A stretch of DNA of 13,024 nucleotides, from contig CAZCXH010000150.1 in the NCBI GenBank assembly GCA_964502525.1, positions 1 through 13,024 of the forward strand, given 5' to 3'. Shown in pieces: positions 1-8,293 of this stretch. Each line of letters opens with the position of its first letter. The stretch's first letter is position 1. This stretch comes from DATLYB01 sp964502525 (GTDB taxonomy: Bacteria; Bacteroidota; Bacteroidia; Chitinophagales; CAIOSU01). Both the position numbers and the translations under genes were made by a program. Under the pieces are notes generated by a model. The model saw only the letters and a program-made list of their open reading frames with translations. It searched no databases and was not told the DNA's origin.

Positions 1-3000
1 TGGCTCCGACTGAGGCATTGCGGAATTGAATAAGCTGGCCTGCAGGAACCGTTAAATCATCAGCATTGAAAACCGCTTGCGCTTTTACCTTTCCGTCAAC
101 ATTTATCTTCTTTGAAATCTCGAAGCCGTATTGGTCAATCAAATTGAGCTGATAATTGCCGGCACTCAATCCCTGAAAAATCGCGCTTCCGTTAAAAGCC
201 GCTCCTGATGCTATTTTCTTATCATTCGCATCAAATAGTTCGTAGTCCCATGTTTTAGCGCCTGGTTGAAATATTGAAATTTCAGCATCAGCGCCCGCGC
301 AGCTTTCTTCAATCGCGTTGATCTGCAAGGCTGGATTTATATGCAAATAAAAACGATTGATATTGATTCCGGCAGCGGACTGAAATTCATATTCTGGGTT
401 ATCGCTCAGGTTTTGGAATAAATTCAAACCACGGTCTTCAAGCACAATTGTTACCGTCTCATCCAGATTTTCGCTGTAGCTGAAATGCAGCTTGTGGGTG
501 CCGCCTGTTCCTGCATCCATGCCCAAGGCAATCACCCTGTCAGTTGTGAGATCAGGAAGCGCCTGAATTGCAAAATCGTCATTGCCGATTTTGGTGTAAA
601 CCGAGATATAAGCATTGCCTTTCAGTTTTTGCGCGTCATATAAAAGGTCAACGCTGTCAGTGGCATCATCAATGAATGCAATTAATGTTTCATTGATTTC
701 ATTATCGGGATTGGTGATGTTCACCCAAAAGCGCTGGATGGGTTTTTGCCGGAAGAAAACATTGTTGGTGGTGCTGCGCATGGAGTTGCGGAATTCGATA
801 GCGCTGGTGCCGTCAACGGTTTTGTTGACAAAGAAGCTTTGACCGGTAGCAATATGACCATTGGGCGAGTTGCCGCTACTGCTTGCAGTATGAGGACCTG
901 GAACCGGACCAGCCTTTGTCCATACCGCATAATCATTAGTCGCCCAGCCTGCGCCACCGCTGTTGTCATCATCCCAGAAATATATGCCGCCACCGATTGT
1001 GCCTGATCCCCCAGCTAAAACAGGTCCATTAACGTTAATGAATGCTTCTGCGTCAAGAGCACTTGGGAAAGGATTGCCTATGAGATTCCACGGAACATTG
1101 TTGGACGCGCCAACATTTTTTTTAATATTAATGGTTATGGGTGTTCCGGTGGGCGCATTGCCGGCTGTGCCGGTGAAAGATACCGTGCCGCCATCTGTGG
1201 AAATATAACCTGCTCCGGGAGTCATGGCGCCTGATGCTGGCATCCATCCAGCCCTGAGTCCGTTTTCAGTGAGGTCGTTTGCGCTTGTGGGATTATAATA
1301 ATATAAGCTGCCGCCCAACACGCTTACATCCGCGCCTGTAACCGGGGAGCTCCAGTAGTTAAAATAATATCCGCCTGAGTTGCCGGTTCTTCTCACGGTG
1401 ACGTTTCCGCTTACGGTTCCTTCTCCATTGGGCGTACCGGTGCCATGCAGCAGCGTTGCGCCTGATTGAAGCGTAAGATTTCCGTTTGCATTCAGCGTGC
1501 TGCCGGATTTAACCGCGAGTATTCCTTTCACTTCTTTTGCGCTGGGGATGGTAACCGTGATATTGTTGTCAATATTGATCGTTCCGGGACCGGAGGATGA
1601 TGATCCGGTTGAAGGCCACTCCGTTGTTGCATTCAGCGATGTGGAGCCGTTGAGGTTGAGCGTGGCGTTTGCTCCATAAGTGAATGCGCCACCGCCAACG
1701 GCAGAAACAATTCCTGCCGTGCGGGTAAGCGTGCCGTTCACATTTGGAAATGCTCCCGTCAGCGTGATGTCGCTGGCGACAGGAAGAGTCGCGTTCGTTC
1801 CAAACGTGATGGCGCCTGAGCCGCTGATGACGTGAGAGTTGCCGCTGTTGAAAGTGAAGGTGGAAGAACCTCCGGGATTGAAATTGAACGCTGCCCCGTT
1901 TGCTGCCGACAAATCATTCTTCAGGTCAATGTTCACAGTGGTTGCAGTGAGGTCGAAGGTTCCCTGGGCAATGGTGATATTATCAATCGTGCATACTGCA
2001 GCGCTGGAAATGGAATGTGTAACAGTGCCAGCATAATCCATTTCAAAATTTGCGTATGTTCTGCCCGGCAGTGACGGAGCTGTGCTTTGCTTGTGCTCGT
2101 AGAGGCTGCCTGATTGAAACACCACTTTAGAGCTTGGCTGAGAAAGTGCAAACGGGTTCGCGCCTGATTCTGAAATAAATGTTGAACCGCTCTTAAATAC
2201 GTGGCTGGAAGCTGTTCTAAATGCAACAGGAGTCGAGCCGCTGGCGTCTCCAAACGGATTGCCCTGCATTTTTTTTGCATGAAAAACGGCACCGTTCTCA
2301 AACGACACCGCACTTGCATCCGCTGCAAGCAAGCGATGGTCGCGTCCGCCTGCCGAGGTGTTGTCAAAAACGATGGTGCCGCTGATGCTTGCCGCAGAGC
2401 CTGCATCAACTCTCAGTTCAAGCGGATCGTTGCTGTCAATTTTCAAGGTTGATCCCGAAGCTACCGACAAGCCGGCTGCTCCTTTCAGCGTCAATATCCT
2501 CGTGGCACCGGTTTGCGCGACAAACGTCACAGATGTGTTGCCTGAAATCGTGATTTGCCTTAAATCTTGGGTGGAGATATTGGTGACCGTTGGGGTGCCG
2601 CCATTAGTGAATTGCAGCAGATCGTTGGTGGTTATTGCGCTGCGGGAAGGCGACCAGTTGGATGCGGTTTGAAAATCTGCCGATCCGGATGTGGCAATCC
2701 AAGTGTAAGTGGGTATGTTGGAATAAGCGGTAACGGCAATGTCGTCAAGGGCAAACTCATCCATATTGCCCGAACCGCTGACCTCATCGCCCGTCCATCT
2801 CAGGTAAAAATTTCCGCCATTGGCAATATTCAGGCTTGTGATGGCGGTTGATCTGTTCACAGACTGCCAACCAAAGGCATCCAAAGCTTGTGGCGAGGTG
2901 TAATCCAATGCGGCAACAGAAGTGTAAGATCCAATATCGTCTGCATCGTATGAAAAATTAAATGAATTCGCTTTATCCTGATCATTCCTTATGTAGATTT

Positions 3001-3436
3001 TATATGCAACATCAAGGGATGTCAGCGTGCTGCCTGTGTTGTTGTAAAGCTTGAGGGTGAATGTTCCTGGCGTGAAATCTGCACCGATTGGTTGAACACC
3101 AAAAGCATCATTGCCGGCACCAACGTCAAAGCGGTAAATGCCTCCGGTCGTAACGCCTCCCGAACTTGCGCCTCTTGCATAGTCTCCGGAAGTATTCGTG
3201 CCTCCAAAAGCAAGACTGCCATCTGACATTCCTGTCACTGCCCATGCATCGGAATCAAGCTGTCCGCTTGCCGGAGATGATTGGAATCCGGCACCGGTGA
3301 ACGCGCCATTGTTTATTCCTGACAAAGTGCTTTCAAAGTCAATAGTATAGGCCGTTGAAACAGCATCAATGGACAACTGCGCCCGTGTCGGAAATGCAAT
3401 GACGGTGACGAGAAGGAAGAAAACTGATAGTTTCAT
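1..3436 (-). CDS. Large secreted adhesin-like beta-repeat protein, C-terminus cut off by the window edge
   Basis: Reading leftwards from the ATG at 3434-3436, the frame stays open to base 1, giving about 1145 residues without a stop; the C-terminus lies outside. Residues 1-20 form a Sec signal peptide (MKLSVFFLLVTVIAFPTRAQ). Residues ~30-238 look like a beta-sandwich domain with the pattern GQLDSDAWAVTGMSDG ... FYLRWTGDEVSGSG ... DEFALDDI, which I recall as an N-terminal module of various secreted bacterial proteins. Residues ~239-263 (ASNWSP) lead into a Gly/Ser/Thr/Asn-rich stretch to ~685 with short repeated strands (GSTL, NGNLTL, SGATL), consistent with a beta-helix. Residues ~686-800 hold a conserved-looking block (YYFNYWSSPV, then WNLIGNPFPSALDAEAF). 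From ~1120 a PKD-like domain seems to begin (VFNADDLTVPAGQLIQFRN). A T9SS sorting domain is expected beyond the edge but is not seen. A role in adhesion or as a surface layer is inference. No convincing promoter was found upstream. Confidence 0.9.
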   Translation of the reverse strand, partial: MKLSVFFLLVTVIAFPTRAQLSIDAVSTAYTIDFESTLSGINNGAFTGAGFQSSPASGQLDSDAWAVTGMSDGSLAFGGTNTSGDYARGASSGGVTTGGIYRFDVGAGNDAFGVQPIGADFTPGTFTLKLYNNTGSTLTSLDVAYKIYIRNDQDKANSFNFSYDADDIGSYTSVAALDYTSPQALDAFGWQSVNRSTAITSLNIANGGNFYLRWTGDEVSGSGNMDEFALDDIAVTAYSNIPTYTWIATSGSADFQTASNWSPSRSAITTNDLLQFTNGGTPTVTNISTQDLRQITISGNTSVTFVAQTGATRILTLKGAAGLSVASGSTLKIDSNDPLELRVDAGSAASISGTIVFDNTSAGGRDHRLLAADASAVSFENGAVFHAKKMQGNPFGDASGSTPVAFRTASSHVFKSGSTFISESGANPFALSQPSSKVVFQSGSLYEHKQSTAPSLPGRTYANFEMDYAGTVTHSISSAAVCTIDNITIAQGTFDLTATTVNIDLKNDLSAANGAAFNFNPGGSSTFTFNSGNSHVISGSGAITFGTNATLPVASDITLTGAFPNVNGTLTRTAGIVSAVGGGAFTYGANATLNLNGSTSLNATTEWPSTGSSSSGPGTINIDNNITVTIPSAKEVKGILAVKSGSTLNANGNLTLQSGATLLHGTGTPNGEGTVSGNVTVRRTGNSGGYYFNYWSSPVTGADVSVLGGSLYYYNPTSANDLTENGLRAGWMPASGAMTPGAGYISTDGGTVSFTGTAGNAPTGTPITINIKKNVGASNNVPWNLIGNPFPSALDAEAFINVNGPVLAGGSGTIGGGIYFWDDDNSGGAGWATNDYAVWTKAGPVPGPHTASSSGNSPNGHIATGQSFFVNKTVDGTSAIEFRNSMRSTTNNVFFRQKPIQRFWVNITNPDNEINETLIAFIDDATDSVDLLYDAQKLKGNAYISVYTKIGNDDFAIQALPDLTTDRVIALGMDAGTGGTHKLHFSYSENLDETVTIVLEDRGLNLFQNLSDNPEYEFQSAAGININRFYLHINPALQINAIEESCAGADAEISIFQPGAKTWDYELFDANDKKIASGAAFNGSAIFQGLSAGNYQLNLIDQYGFEISKKINVDGKVKAQAVFNADDLTVPAGQLIQFRNASVGA

Positions 3437-3641
3437 CTTACTCAGGTTTTGGGTTGGTTGAATGGAGAACGCTGATACAAATTAAGCAAACTGCGGTGAA
3501 TACTTAAAGAATTCGCATTAAATATTTGCAAACAATTTGTGATGTGGATTAGTGTGCCGCGGTGCCTGTACGCGAGATCAATTATAGGCCTGCTATGAGC
3601 AGTTTATCGTTTACGTCTTGGCTCATATGCTGCAGGCTATT

Positions 3642-4895
3642 TTATGACAAGATGCTTGCCTCGGTTTTCTGTAAAACCTCAGGAACATAAGTGGTGGAAA
3701 GGAAAGGCTCATCCCTGAAATTGCGCCTCAGCATCTCTTCGTGATCGAAAGTTGTTTCGAGATTTATTTTTCCTGCATTGAGCGAATGGTGGATCTTGAG
3801 CGTAAGCTCGTTGATATGAAGGCAGAATGATTTGTTGAGCAAGGGCTCTTCATCATGGGTAATCGCATTGGCCAAATCGCTGATGCCAAGGCAATAGTCC
3901 ATTTTTATCTTTTCCGGAAACAGGCTGAATTTTCTCCGTGCTCCGTTCACGAAAGGAATTGCCGAGGCATCAAGCCCAAACACTTTCCGCAGCAGCCAGT
4001 TGTCTTTGATAAATTCTTTCCGTTCGGCTTTGAGCTTTAAACCGGTGTAATAGTTAACATTCACGGGAGAATAATTATCCCAGAAGTCTCCGGCAGTCAA
4101 TACGCCCCTGTCGCCAATGATCCTGACACTCCGGTCCATGGGCGCCATGATGCCCCCCGTCAGCCGCGTGACCACTCCGGATTCATGCTCAAGGCAAGCC
4201 ACCGAAAAATCAGGCGTCTGATTAGGCTCGACAAACGGCAGTTTTTGAGGGGTGAGGCAGTTGGAGAAGGCGGTAACATGCCTGACAGGACCGAAAAAAG
4301 CCGTTAGCCACGTGAGCGCATAGCCAAGATGCTCGAGAGCGCAGCCCACAGAAAATTCATTCTCATAAGGCCAGGGTACTCCGAGTTTTGATCTCCATTT
4401 GTCCGGTCCCATGAAATGCACGGGACCATCATCCATCTCCGCATACGCCAGCCTCACCTTTCCTATTTTATTGTCGCGAACGGTTTTCCAGAGTGTTTGG
4501 GCGGTTGCGCTCAGCAGGCTGCACGGGGCGGTGATCAGATGCAAATTATTTTTATCGGCAAGTGCCGTCAACTCCTGCGATTGCTTGAAATCAGGGCAGG
4601 TGGGCTTTTCACTGTAAACGTGCCTGCCATTCAGCAGGCATGTTTTTGAAATTTCATAATGGCTGTGCGGATCCGTGAGGTTGATGATGATTTCTGCTCC
4701 CGACTCTGCAAGCAGTTCGTCAAGAGTGGCGTAAAAGGCGGTATTGTAGTGTTGCGCAAATTTTTCTCCCCGCTCCCGGATTTTCTCGGTGACTCCCGCC
4801 AGCTCGAGATGAGGATAGTTGCGGATTGTGCGCATGTAATAATCCGCTACGAAGCCTGTGCCTGCAATGGCGACCTTGATTTTTGGTTTGGACAT
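3642..4895 (-). CDS. Gfo/Idh/MocA family oxidoreductase with altered catalytic motif
   Basis: A 417-residue protein with an N-terminal Rossmann fold (KVAIAGTGFVADYY, residues 7-20) expected to bind NAD(P), and the family signature EKP at 96-98, whose Lys97 is the usual catalytic lysine. Known relatives oxidise or reduce sugar, inositol or nucleotide-sugar hydroxyl groups in the cytosol; the substrate here cannot be read from sequence. The second catalytic motif, usually GGG-x(3)-D-x(3)-H, reads GCALEHLGYA at 184-193, so His189 stands at the usual Asp position and Ala at the usual His position. At 417 residues it is longer than the common 330-390. It is the last gene of a three-gene operon: its ATG lies 6 nt after the stop of the preceding oxidoreductase, which suggests translational coupling. 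The downstream 205 nt show only a weak 5-bp hairpin (3590-3602) without a T-tract. It shares little with its neighbour beyond the fold, so a recent duplication is unlikely. Confidence 0.9.
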   Translation of the reverse strand: MSKPKIKVAIAGTGFVADYYMRTIRNYPHLELAGVTEKIRERGEKFAQHYNTAFYATLDELLAESGAEIIINLTDPHSHYEISKTCLLNGRHVYSEKPTCPDFKQSQELTALADKNNLHLITAPCSLLSATAQTLWKTVRDNKIGKVRLAYAEMDDGPVHFMGPDKWRSKLGVPWPYENEFSVGCALEHLGYALTWLTAFFGPVRHVTAFSNCLTPQKLPFVEPNQTPDFSVACLEHESGVVTRLTGGIMAPMDRSVRIIGDRGVLTAGDFWDNYSPVNVNYYTGLKLKAERKEFIKDNWLLRKVFGLDASAIPFVNGARRKFSLFPEKIKMDYCLGISDLANAITHDEEPLLNKSFCLHINELTLKIHHSLNAGKINLETTFDHEEMLRRNFRDEPFLSTTYVPEVLQKTEASILS

Positions 4896-4901
4896 TTTCT
4901 G

Positions 4902-5975
4902 TTATTCAAGCGGATATCGCAATCCGCATTGCTTTCTCACTTCATCCATGATTTGCAAAACGGCAACCGAATGACTCAAGGGCATCTGTTGGCTCTCGGT
5001 CCTGTTTTCACGGAGGCAATTGTTCACTTCCATGATCTGATAATGATAGCCGGTGCCTTCAAACGGGATGACCAGCCTCCTCGGTTGCTTTCCCGGCAAG
5101 CTAATAAGGTTTTCTTTATAAAATGACGCAAAACGCAGAAAAAAAGGATATTTGTATAAATTTCTATTTACGGATGCAGCGCTTTGGGGGCGCGCCTCAC
5201 CGGATGATTCCGACAGATAAATTTTTGATGTCCGGTAAAATGGCGGACCAATCTTGATGGAGCCTTTCTCGCCAAAAATGATGAATTCATTATCCAGTTC
5301 AGCGCGGAAGCTGCAAGAGAGCGAAGCCAGGGCTCCGCTGGCATACTTCAGCGAAATGGCGGTTTGTTCGTCAACCCCGGTTTTGCCTACTGCCATCTCG
5401 CCCTGGATTTCATCGGGCATTCCAAGAAACAAATATGTTAAAGATAGCGGATACACTCCCAGGTCGAGCAGCGCGCCCCCGCCCTGGTTCAAATCGAATC
5501 TGCTTTCTTTGGTCAGCCTGGTTCCGAAGCTCCCCCTTATCATTCTTATCTCTCCGATTGCAGCGGCTTTAATCAATTCGCTGACCTTTCCGATGGAAGG
5601 GATGAAGCGCGTCCACATGGCTTCCATGCAAAATTTGCCGGCAGCGGCAGCCGCCCTTTTGATTTCTTCCGCCTGCATGGAATTAAGGGTTAACGGCTTT
5701 TCGCAAAGCACATGCTTCCCGTTTTCAATGCACAGCTTCATGATTTCATAATGCAGCGAATTGGGAGCAGCGATGTAAATGATGTCAATATCCTTGTCTT
5801 TGACAAGATCATGATAGTCAGCGCAGGCTCTGGCGCCAAATGTTTTTGCAAATGAGGCAGCGTTCTCCTTTTTCCGGGAAGCGACAGCGGCAATTTTATT
5901 TCCTGCAATAAAATTGATTGCATAGGCGACATCGTATGCAATCCTGCCCGTGCCGATTACGCCCCAGTTAAGCAT
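4902..5975 (-). CDS. Gfo/Idh/MocA family oxidoreductase, dihydrodiol/D-xylose dehydrogenase-like
   Basis: A 357-residue cytosolic NAD(P)-dependent dehydrogenase of normal family length. The Rossmann motif is GVIGTGRIAYD (5-15); AAPNSLHYE follows at 69-77, CEKPL at 91-95 (catalytic Lys93), and GGGALLDLGVYPL at 165-177 with the expected Asp171 and a Tyr175 where many relatives have His. The MEAMWTRFIP stretch (117-126) is typical of the dihydrodiol dehydrogenase/D-xylose dehydrogenase/glucose-fructose oxidoreductase branch. It probably oxidises a sugar or reduces a ketosugar; the exact substrate is unknown. The ATG at 5973-5975 overlaps the end of the glycosyltransferase gene by 8 nt, and its stop is 6 nt before the next ATG, so all three genes are probably on one transcript. 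The pairing with a glycosyltransferase points to a biosynthetic, glycan-related role rather than sugar catabolism (inference). Confidence 0.92.
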   Translation of the reverse strand: MLNWGVIGTGRIAYDVAYAINFIAGNKIAAVASRKKENAASFAKTFGARACADYHDLVKDKDIDIIYIAAPNSLHYEIMKLCIENGKHVLCEKPLTLNSMQAEEIKRAAAAAGKFCMEAMWTRFIPSIGKVSELIKAAAIGEIRMIRGSFGTRLTKESRFDLNQGGGALLDLGVYPLSLTYLFLGMPDEIQGEMAVGKTGVDEQTAISLKYASGALASLSCSFRAELDNEFIIFGEKGSIKIGPPFYRTSKIYLSESSGEARPQSAASVNRNLYKYPFFLRFASFYKENLISLPGKQPRRLVIPFEGTGYHYQIMEVNNCLRENRTESQQMPLSHSVAVLQIMDEVRKQCGLRYPLE

Positions 5976-6885
5976 TGCTTTTTATGATCTCCTGGTATTC
6001 TTTTATTTCAGTCTTGAAGTCAGGCGTTTCGAGGTGATACTTCACTTCTTTATTGAACCTTTTCTTAACGGATTTCAAAATGCCCCCGTCAATCATCAGC
6101 CTGCGGTCGCTGGTCCATACCCTGGCGTCCGGTGAAGTGATGCGCTTTATTTGGCCGTATTGCTGCAGCATCATTGCCATCCACGCATCCGACCAGCGCT
6201 TTCGCGTAGTATTGAATCCACCCACTTTTCTTCCATCCTCCGTACGGAAGGCGAAATTGAAACCAAGCACATTGAAGAAGTCCATCTTCTTCCGCCTCAC
6301 GTTGAAGAAAAACCTCGTGGCGCCCTCGTAAGCCGATAGCGCCATCCGCGGCAAGCCTTCGCTTGGAAAAAAGGAATAGGTGCCGTAAGCGCATGTTACC
6401 GCAGGGTCTTTCAGCGCTTCCGCATAAGCGTCAATCCAACCGGGCGGGTATATTGAATCACCATCGGCATTCAGAAAATATTTTCCATTTGCCCTGCTCA
6501 ATCCCGCCTGCCGTGCAAAGCTGATTCCCTGCCTGGGTTCATCAACAACGGATACTCCGAGCGTTTCGGCTATCTCCCTGGTACTGTCCTGCGAGTTGTT
6601 GTTTACTACAATCAGCTCAGCGCTGTATTTGGTTTTCATCCGGGAGAAAGAGGCGAGCGTCTTCAGCAATGTTTTTTCCTCATTATAAACGGGCATCACG
6701 ATGGAAACTTCCGCATCAGGAGAAGCAAATTTTTCAAGACCCCTTTTAATTTCCGCGAGGATTGATGGATCCATCCGGTCAACGGAATGAAAGTTTCGTT
6801 CAATGTCATCAACCCAGCGGGGCGCTTTGAAAAAATTGTTGATCGGCATACTTTGCGTTACAAAGAGGCAAGTTAATTGCCGCAT
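5968..6885 (-). CDS. Family 2 glycosyltransferase
   Basis: A GT-A fold glycosyltransferase of about 305 residues from the ATG at 6885. The fold begins with VSIVMPVYNEE (60-70), followed by ELIVVNNNSQDST and the metal/nucleotide-sugar binding DxD-type motif in NADGDS (139-144); an acidic WSDAW (231-235) may supply the catalytic base. No transmembrane helix is visible, so it should act in the cytosol or at the inner face of the membrane, transferring a sugar from a nucleotide donor to an unknown acceptor. An in-frame stop at 6901-6903 limits the start: candidates are TTG 6894, ATG 6885 and ATG 6849; I prefer 6885, and 6849 also keeps the whole domain. It is the first gene of the operon with two oxidoreductases, overlapping the next by 8 nt. 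Its leader is occupied by a palindromic element whose arm ends 18 nt from the ATG, so the promoter must lie in or beyond that element. Confidence 0.9.
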   Translation of the reverse strand: MRQLTCLFVTQSMPINNFFKAPRWVDDIERNFHSVDRMDPSILAEIKRGLEKFASPDAEVSIVMPVYNEEKTLLKTLASFSRMKTKYSAELIVVNNNSQDSTREIAETLGVSVVDEPRQGISFARQAGLSRANGKYFLNADGDSIYPPGWIDAYAEALKDPAVTCAYGTYSFFPSEGLPRMALSAYEGATRFFFNVRRKKMDFFNVLGFNFAFRTEDGRKVGGFNTTRKRWSDAWMAMMLQQYGQIKRITSPDARVWTSDRRLMIDGGILKSVKKRFNKEVKYHLETPDFKTEIKEYQEIIKSNA

Positions 6886-6902
6886 AATGAACAATCCAAT
6901 TT

Positions 6903-7001
6903 ATTAAGGGCAGTTCTAAAAATTCTACTACTTACTCCCTCTCCATCAGGAGAGTGTTAGGGTGAGGCATGAAAAGTGCAATTTTTAGAACTGCGCTTAA
7001 T
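6903..7001. repeat. Palindromic intergenic element 1 (MITE/REP-like)
   Basis: The outer arms, 6903-6924 and 6980-7001, are 22-nt inverted repeats with a single mismatch; the perfect core is GCAGTTCTAAAAATT (6910-6924) against its complement at 6980-6994. Inside is a small hairpin CTCTCC-ATCA-GGAGAG (6939-6954) followed by AGGGTGAGGC (6959-6968). The same build recurs at 9321-9413, 12801-12848 and 12892-12956. It sits directly upstream of the glycosyltransferase start. No coding content. It could be a non-autonomous mobile element, a structured leader or a transcription boundary; the sequence does not decide. Confidence 0.8.
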
Positions 7002-7032
7002 GAAGCAACAATAGTTAGGTAGTTTTTTTATA

Positions 7033-7130
7033 TCAGGGCTAAAGCCCTTTAGTGACGGGCTATCCATTAACCCCGCCTTTAAAAGCGGGATTAGAGCAGA
7101 GCAGAGCCTTTATAAGGGCTTTAGCCCTGA
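7033..7130. repeat. Nested palindromic element with 17-bp perfect arms
   Basis: The outer arms TCAGGGCTAAAGCCCTT (7033-7049) and AAGGGCTTTAGCCCTGA (7114-7130) are perfect inverted repeats, and each arm contains its own small palindrome (GGGCTAAAGCCC). The inside holds a second inverted repeat, CCCGC (7072-7076) with GCGGG (7085-7089) around a TTTAAA centre. The words differ from element 1, so this is a separate repeat family. It lies 31 nt from element 1, with no gene between them. An apparent small reading frame across it is only a translation of the repeat. Confidence 0.75.
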
Positions 7131-7251
7131 CCTGTGAAAAAAGTAGCGAACTGTTGAAGCATGAAATATGCAGAAAACGGGACAAATTACCGTATTCGTG
7201 CAACCGGTTAGCGGTTTGCAAGTTTGAGTTCCCTCCGATAACCGGTATCAC

Positions 7252-7327
7252 TCATCGGATGAACTGCCAATAGGACGATAGAAAGAATTACACATCGCAT
7301 GATTTTTATAGAGCATTCATCCGATGA
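7252..7327. repeat. 12-bp perfect inverted repeat
   Basis: TCATCGGATGAA (7252-7263) and TTCATCCGATGA (7316-7327) are exact reverse complements 52 nt apart, and each half is itself almost palindromic. They lie between the nested palindrome and the end of the choice-of-anchor-type gene. They could be operator half-sites or ends of a decayed element. Apart from these, I see nothing recognisable in 7131-7435. Confidence 0.5.
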
Positions 7328-7435
7328 CTTTTCAGAGCGGGCTCAAGTTTACGGTTTACCATTCTGCCCAAACCGTTATCGGTAAACTGCTCATCATAGC
7401 ATATTGATCTCGCGTACAGTAAAAGACCCGGCAAT

Positions 7436-8293
7436 TTATCTCCCGTGAAGTGTAACGAGGAATCGCTCCACATCAGCGCTTTCGTTGGAGATGCAATGAA
7501 ATAAATAAATGCCTGAATTATATTCAGAAACATCTATATCCACAATGGATGAAACCGGTGATTTCTGAAAAACTTTTCTGCCCGTAATATCTGTGATCCT
7601 CAGCGTAGCATTTTTAATTGGCCTCACCGGCACAAAGCGAACCATGCGGTCAGCAGGGTTGGGGAATAACTGATAAGAGGAAGTTTCTGTTGATCCGGAA
7701 ACACGTGTTCCGGTATTGCTATATATTCTTACATTATCAACAAACCAGACACCATCGGCAGAAACATTCATATAGTCAGAAACGAGGCAAAAATGAATTG
7801 CTGCGGCATTGCTGACAGACGACAGGTTAATGGAAATTGTTTCATAGTCAGCGGCTGCCGGCCTCCAACTGCTGTTAGCAGCGGCCGCAGTTGTGTCATG
7901 TGTGGACAGCAGTTGCCAGCCATCCAGAATATAACGGTTATTGGTGGTATCCCACACCGGATTGCAAACGCTGTCTGTGGTAAACCATACTGAAAGCTGC
8001 ACATGGGTATCAATGACCGCCATCGCGAGGTCAAAACCGAGATAAGGATCAGTAATTGAAGTGAGATCAACAGGCGGCAGTTGTATGCCGTTTAAAACAC
8101 CTCCGAAATAAGGGCCGCTGGATTCTCGCAAAGCGCCAGAATCAATTGCCCATTGAGGGGTGGCTCCCCAATTACCGGAGCAATGACTCCAACCCGAAGG
8201 CAGGCCGGCATCAAAGTTTTCATTTAATAAATCAGCCTGTGCTTTACTGAAGCGGCAAGCAAACAGGAGTATTAAAATGATGGAGTATCTCAT
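7436..8293 (-). CDS. Small secreted protein with choice-of-anchor-J-like domain and T9SS type A sorting domain
   Basis: A protein of 285 residues from the ATG at 8291-8293; an in-frame TTG four codons upstream is less likely. Residues 1-20 are a signal peptide ending KAQA. A beta-sandwich domain follows (24-191), starting NENFDAGLPSGWSH and ending WFVDNVRIY, the usual opening and closing of choice-of-anchor J/MAM-like jelly-roll domains in secreted Bacteroidota proteins. Residues 207-285 are a T9SS type A sorting domain: YQLFPNPADR, then LRITDITGRKV and SGIYLF. This tail directs export across the outer membrane and is normally cleaved, with the cargo released or attached to a surface glycolipid. 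No catalytic motif is visible, so binding or a structural role is likely. It is read alone, 550 nt upstream of the glycosyltransferase operon on the same strand. Confidence 0.88.
   Translation of the reverse strand: MRYSIILILLFACRFSKAQADLLNENFDAGLPSGWSHCSGNWGATPQWAIDSGALRESSGPYFGGVLNGIQLPPVDLTSITDPYLGFDLAMAVIDTHVQLSVWFTTDSVCNPVWDTTNNRYILDGWQLLSTHDTTAAAANSSWRPAAADYETISINLSSVSNAAAIHFCLVSDYMNVSADGVWFVDNVRIYSNTGTRVSGSTETSSYQLFPNPADRMVRFVPVRPIKNATLRITDITGRKVFQKSPVSSIVDIDVSEYNSGIYLFHCISNESADVERFLVTLHGR

Noticed and set aside
1933..2409. 158-codon reading frame inside the adhesin-like gene
   Set aside because: It lies on the same strand in another frame of a continuous 1145-codon gene; its low-complexity translation reflects the repeats of that gene.
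3478..3485. Possible -7 box (complement of CAAATTAA) for the adhesin-like gene
   Set aside because: It deviates from TAnnTTTG and no -33 box occurs at the right spacing.
3590..3602. Small hairpin CTGCT-ATG-AGCAG as terminator of the oxidoreductase operon
   Set aside because: The stem is only five base pairs and no T-tract follows it on the minus strand.
7052..7273. Small reading frames on both strands over the nested palindrome
   Set aside because: They are translations of the palindromic repeat and its flank, with no independent sign of coding.
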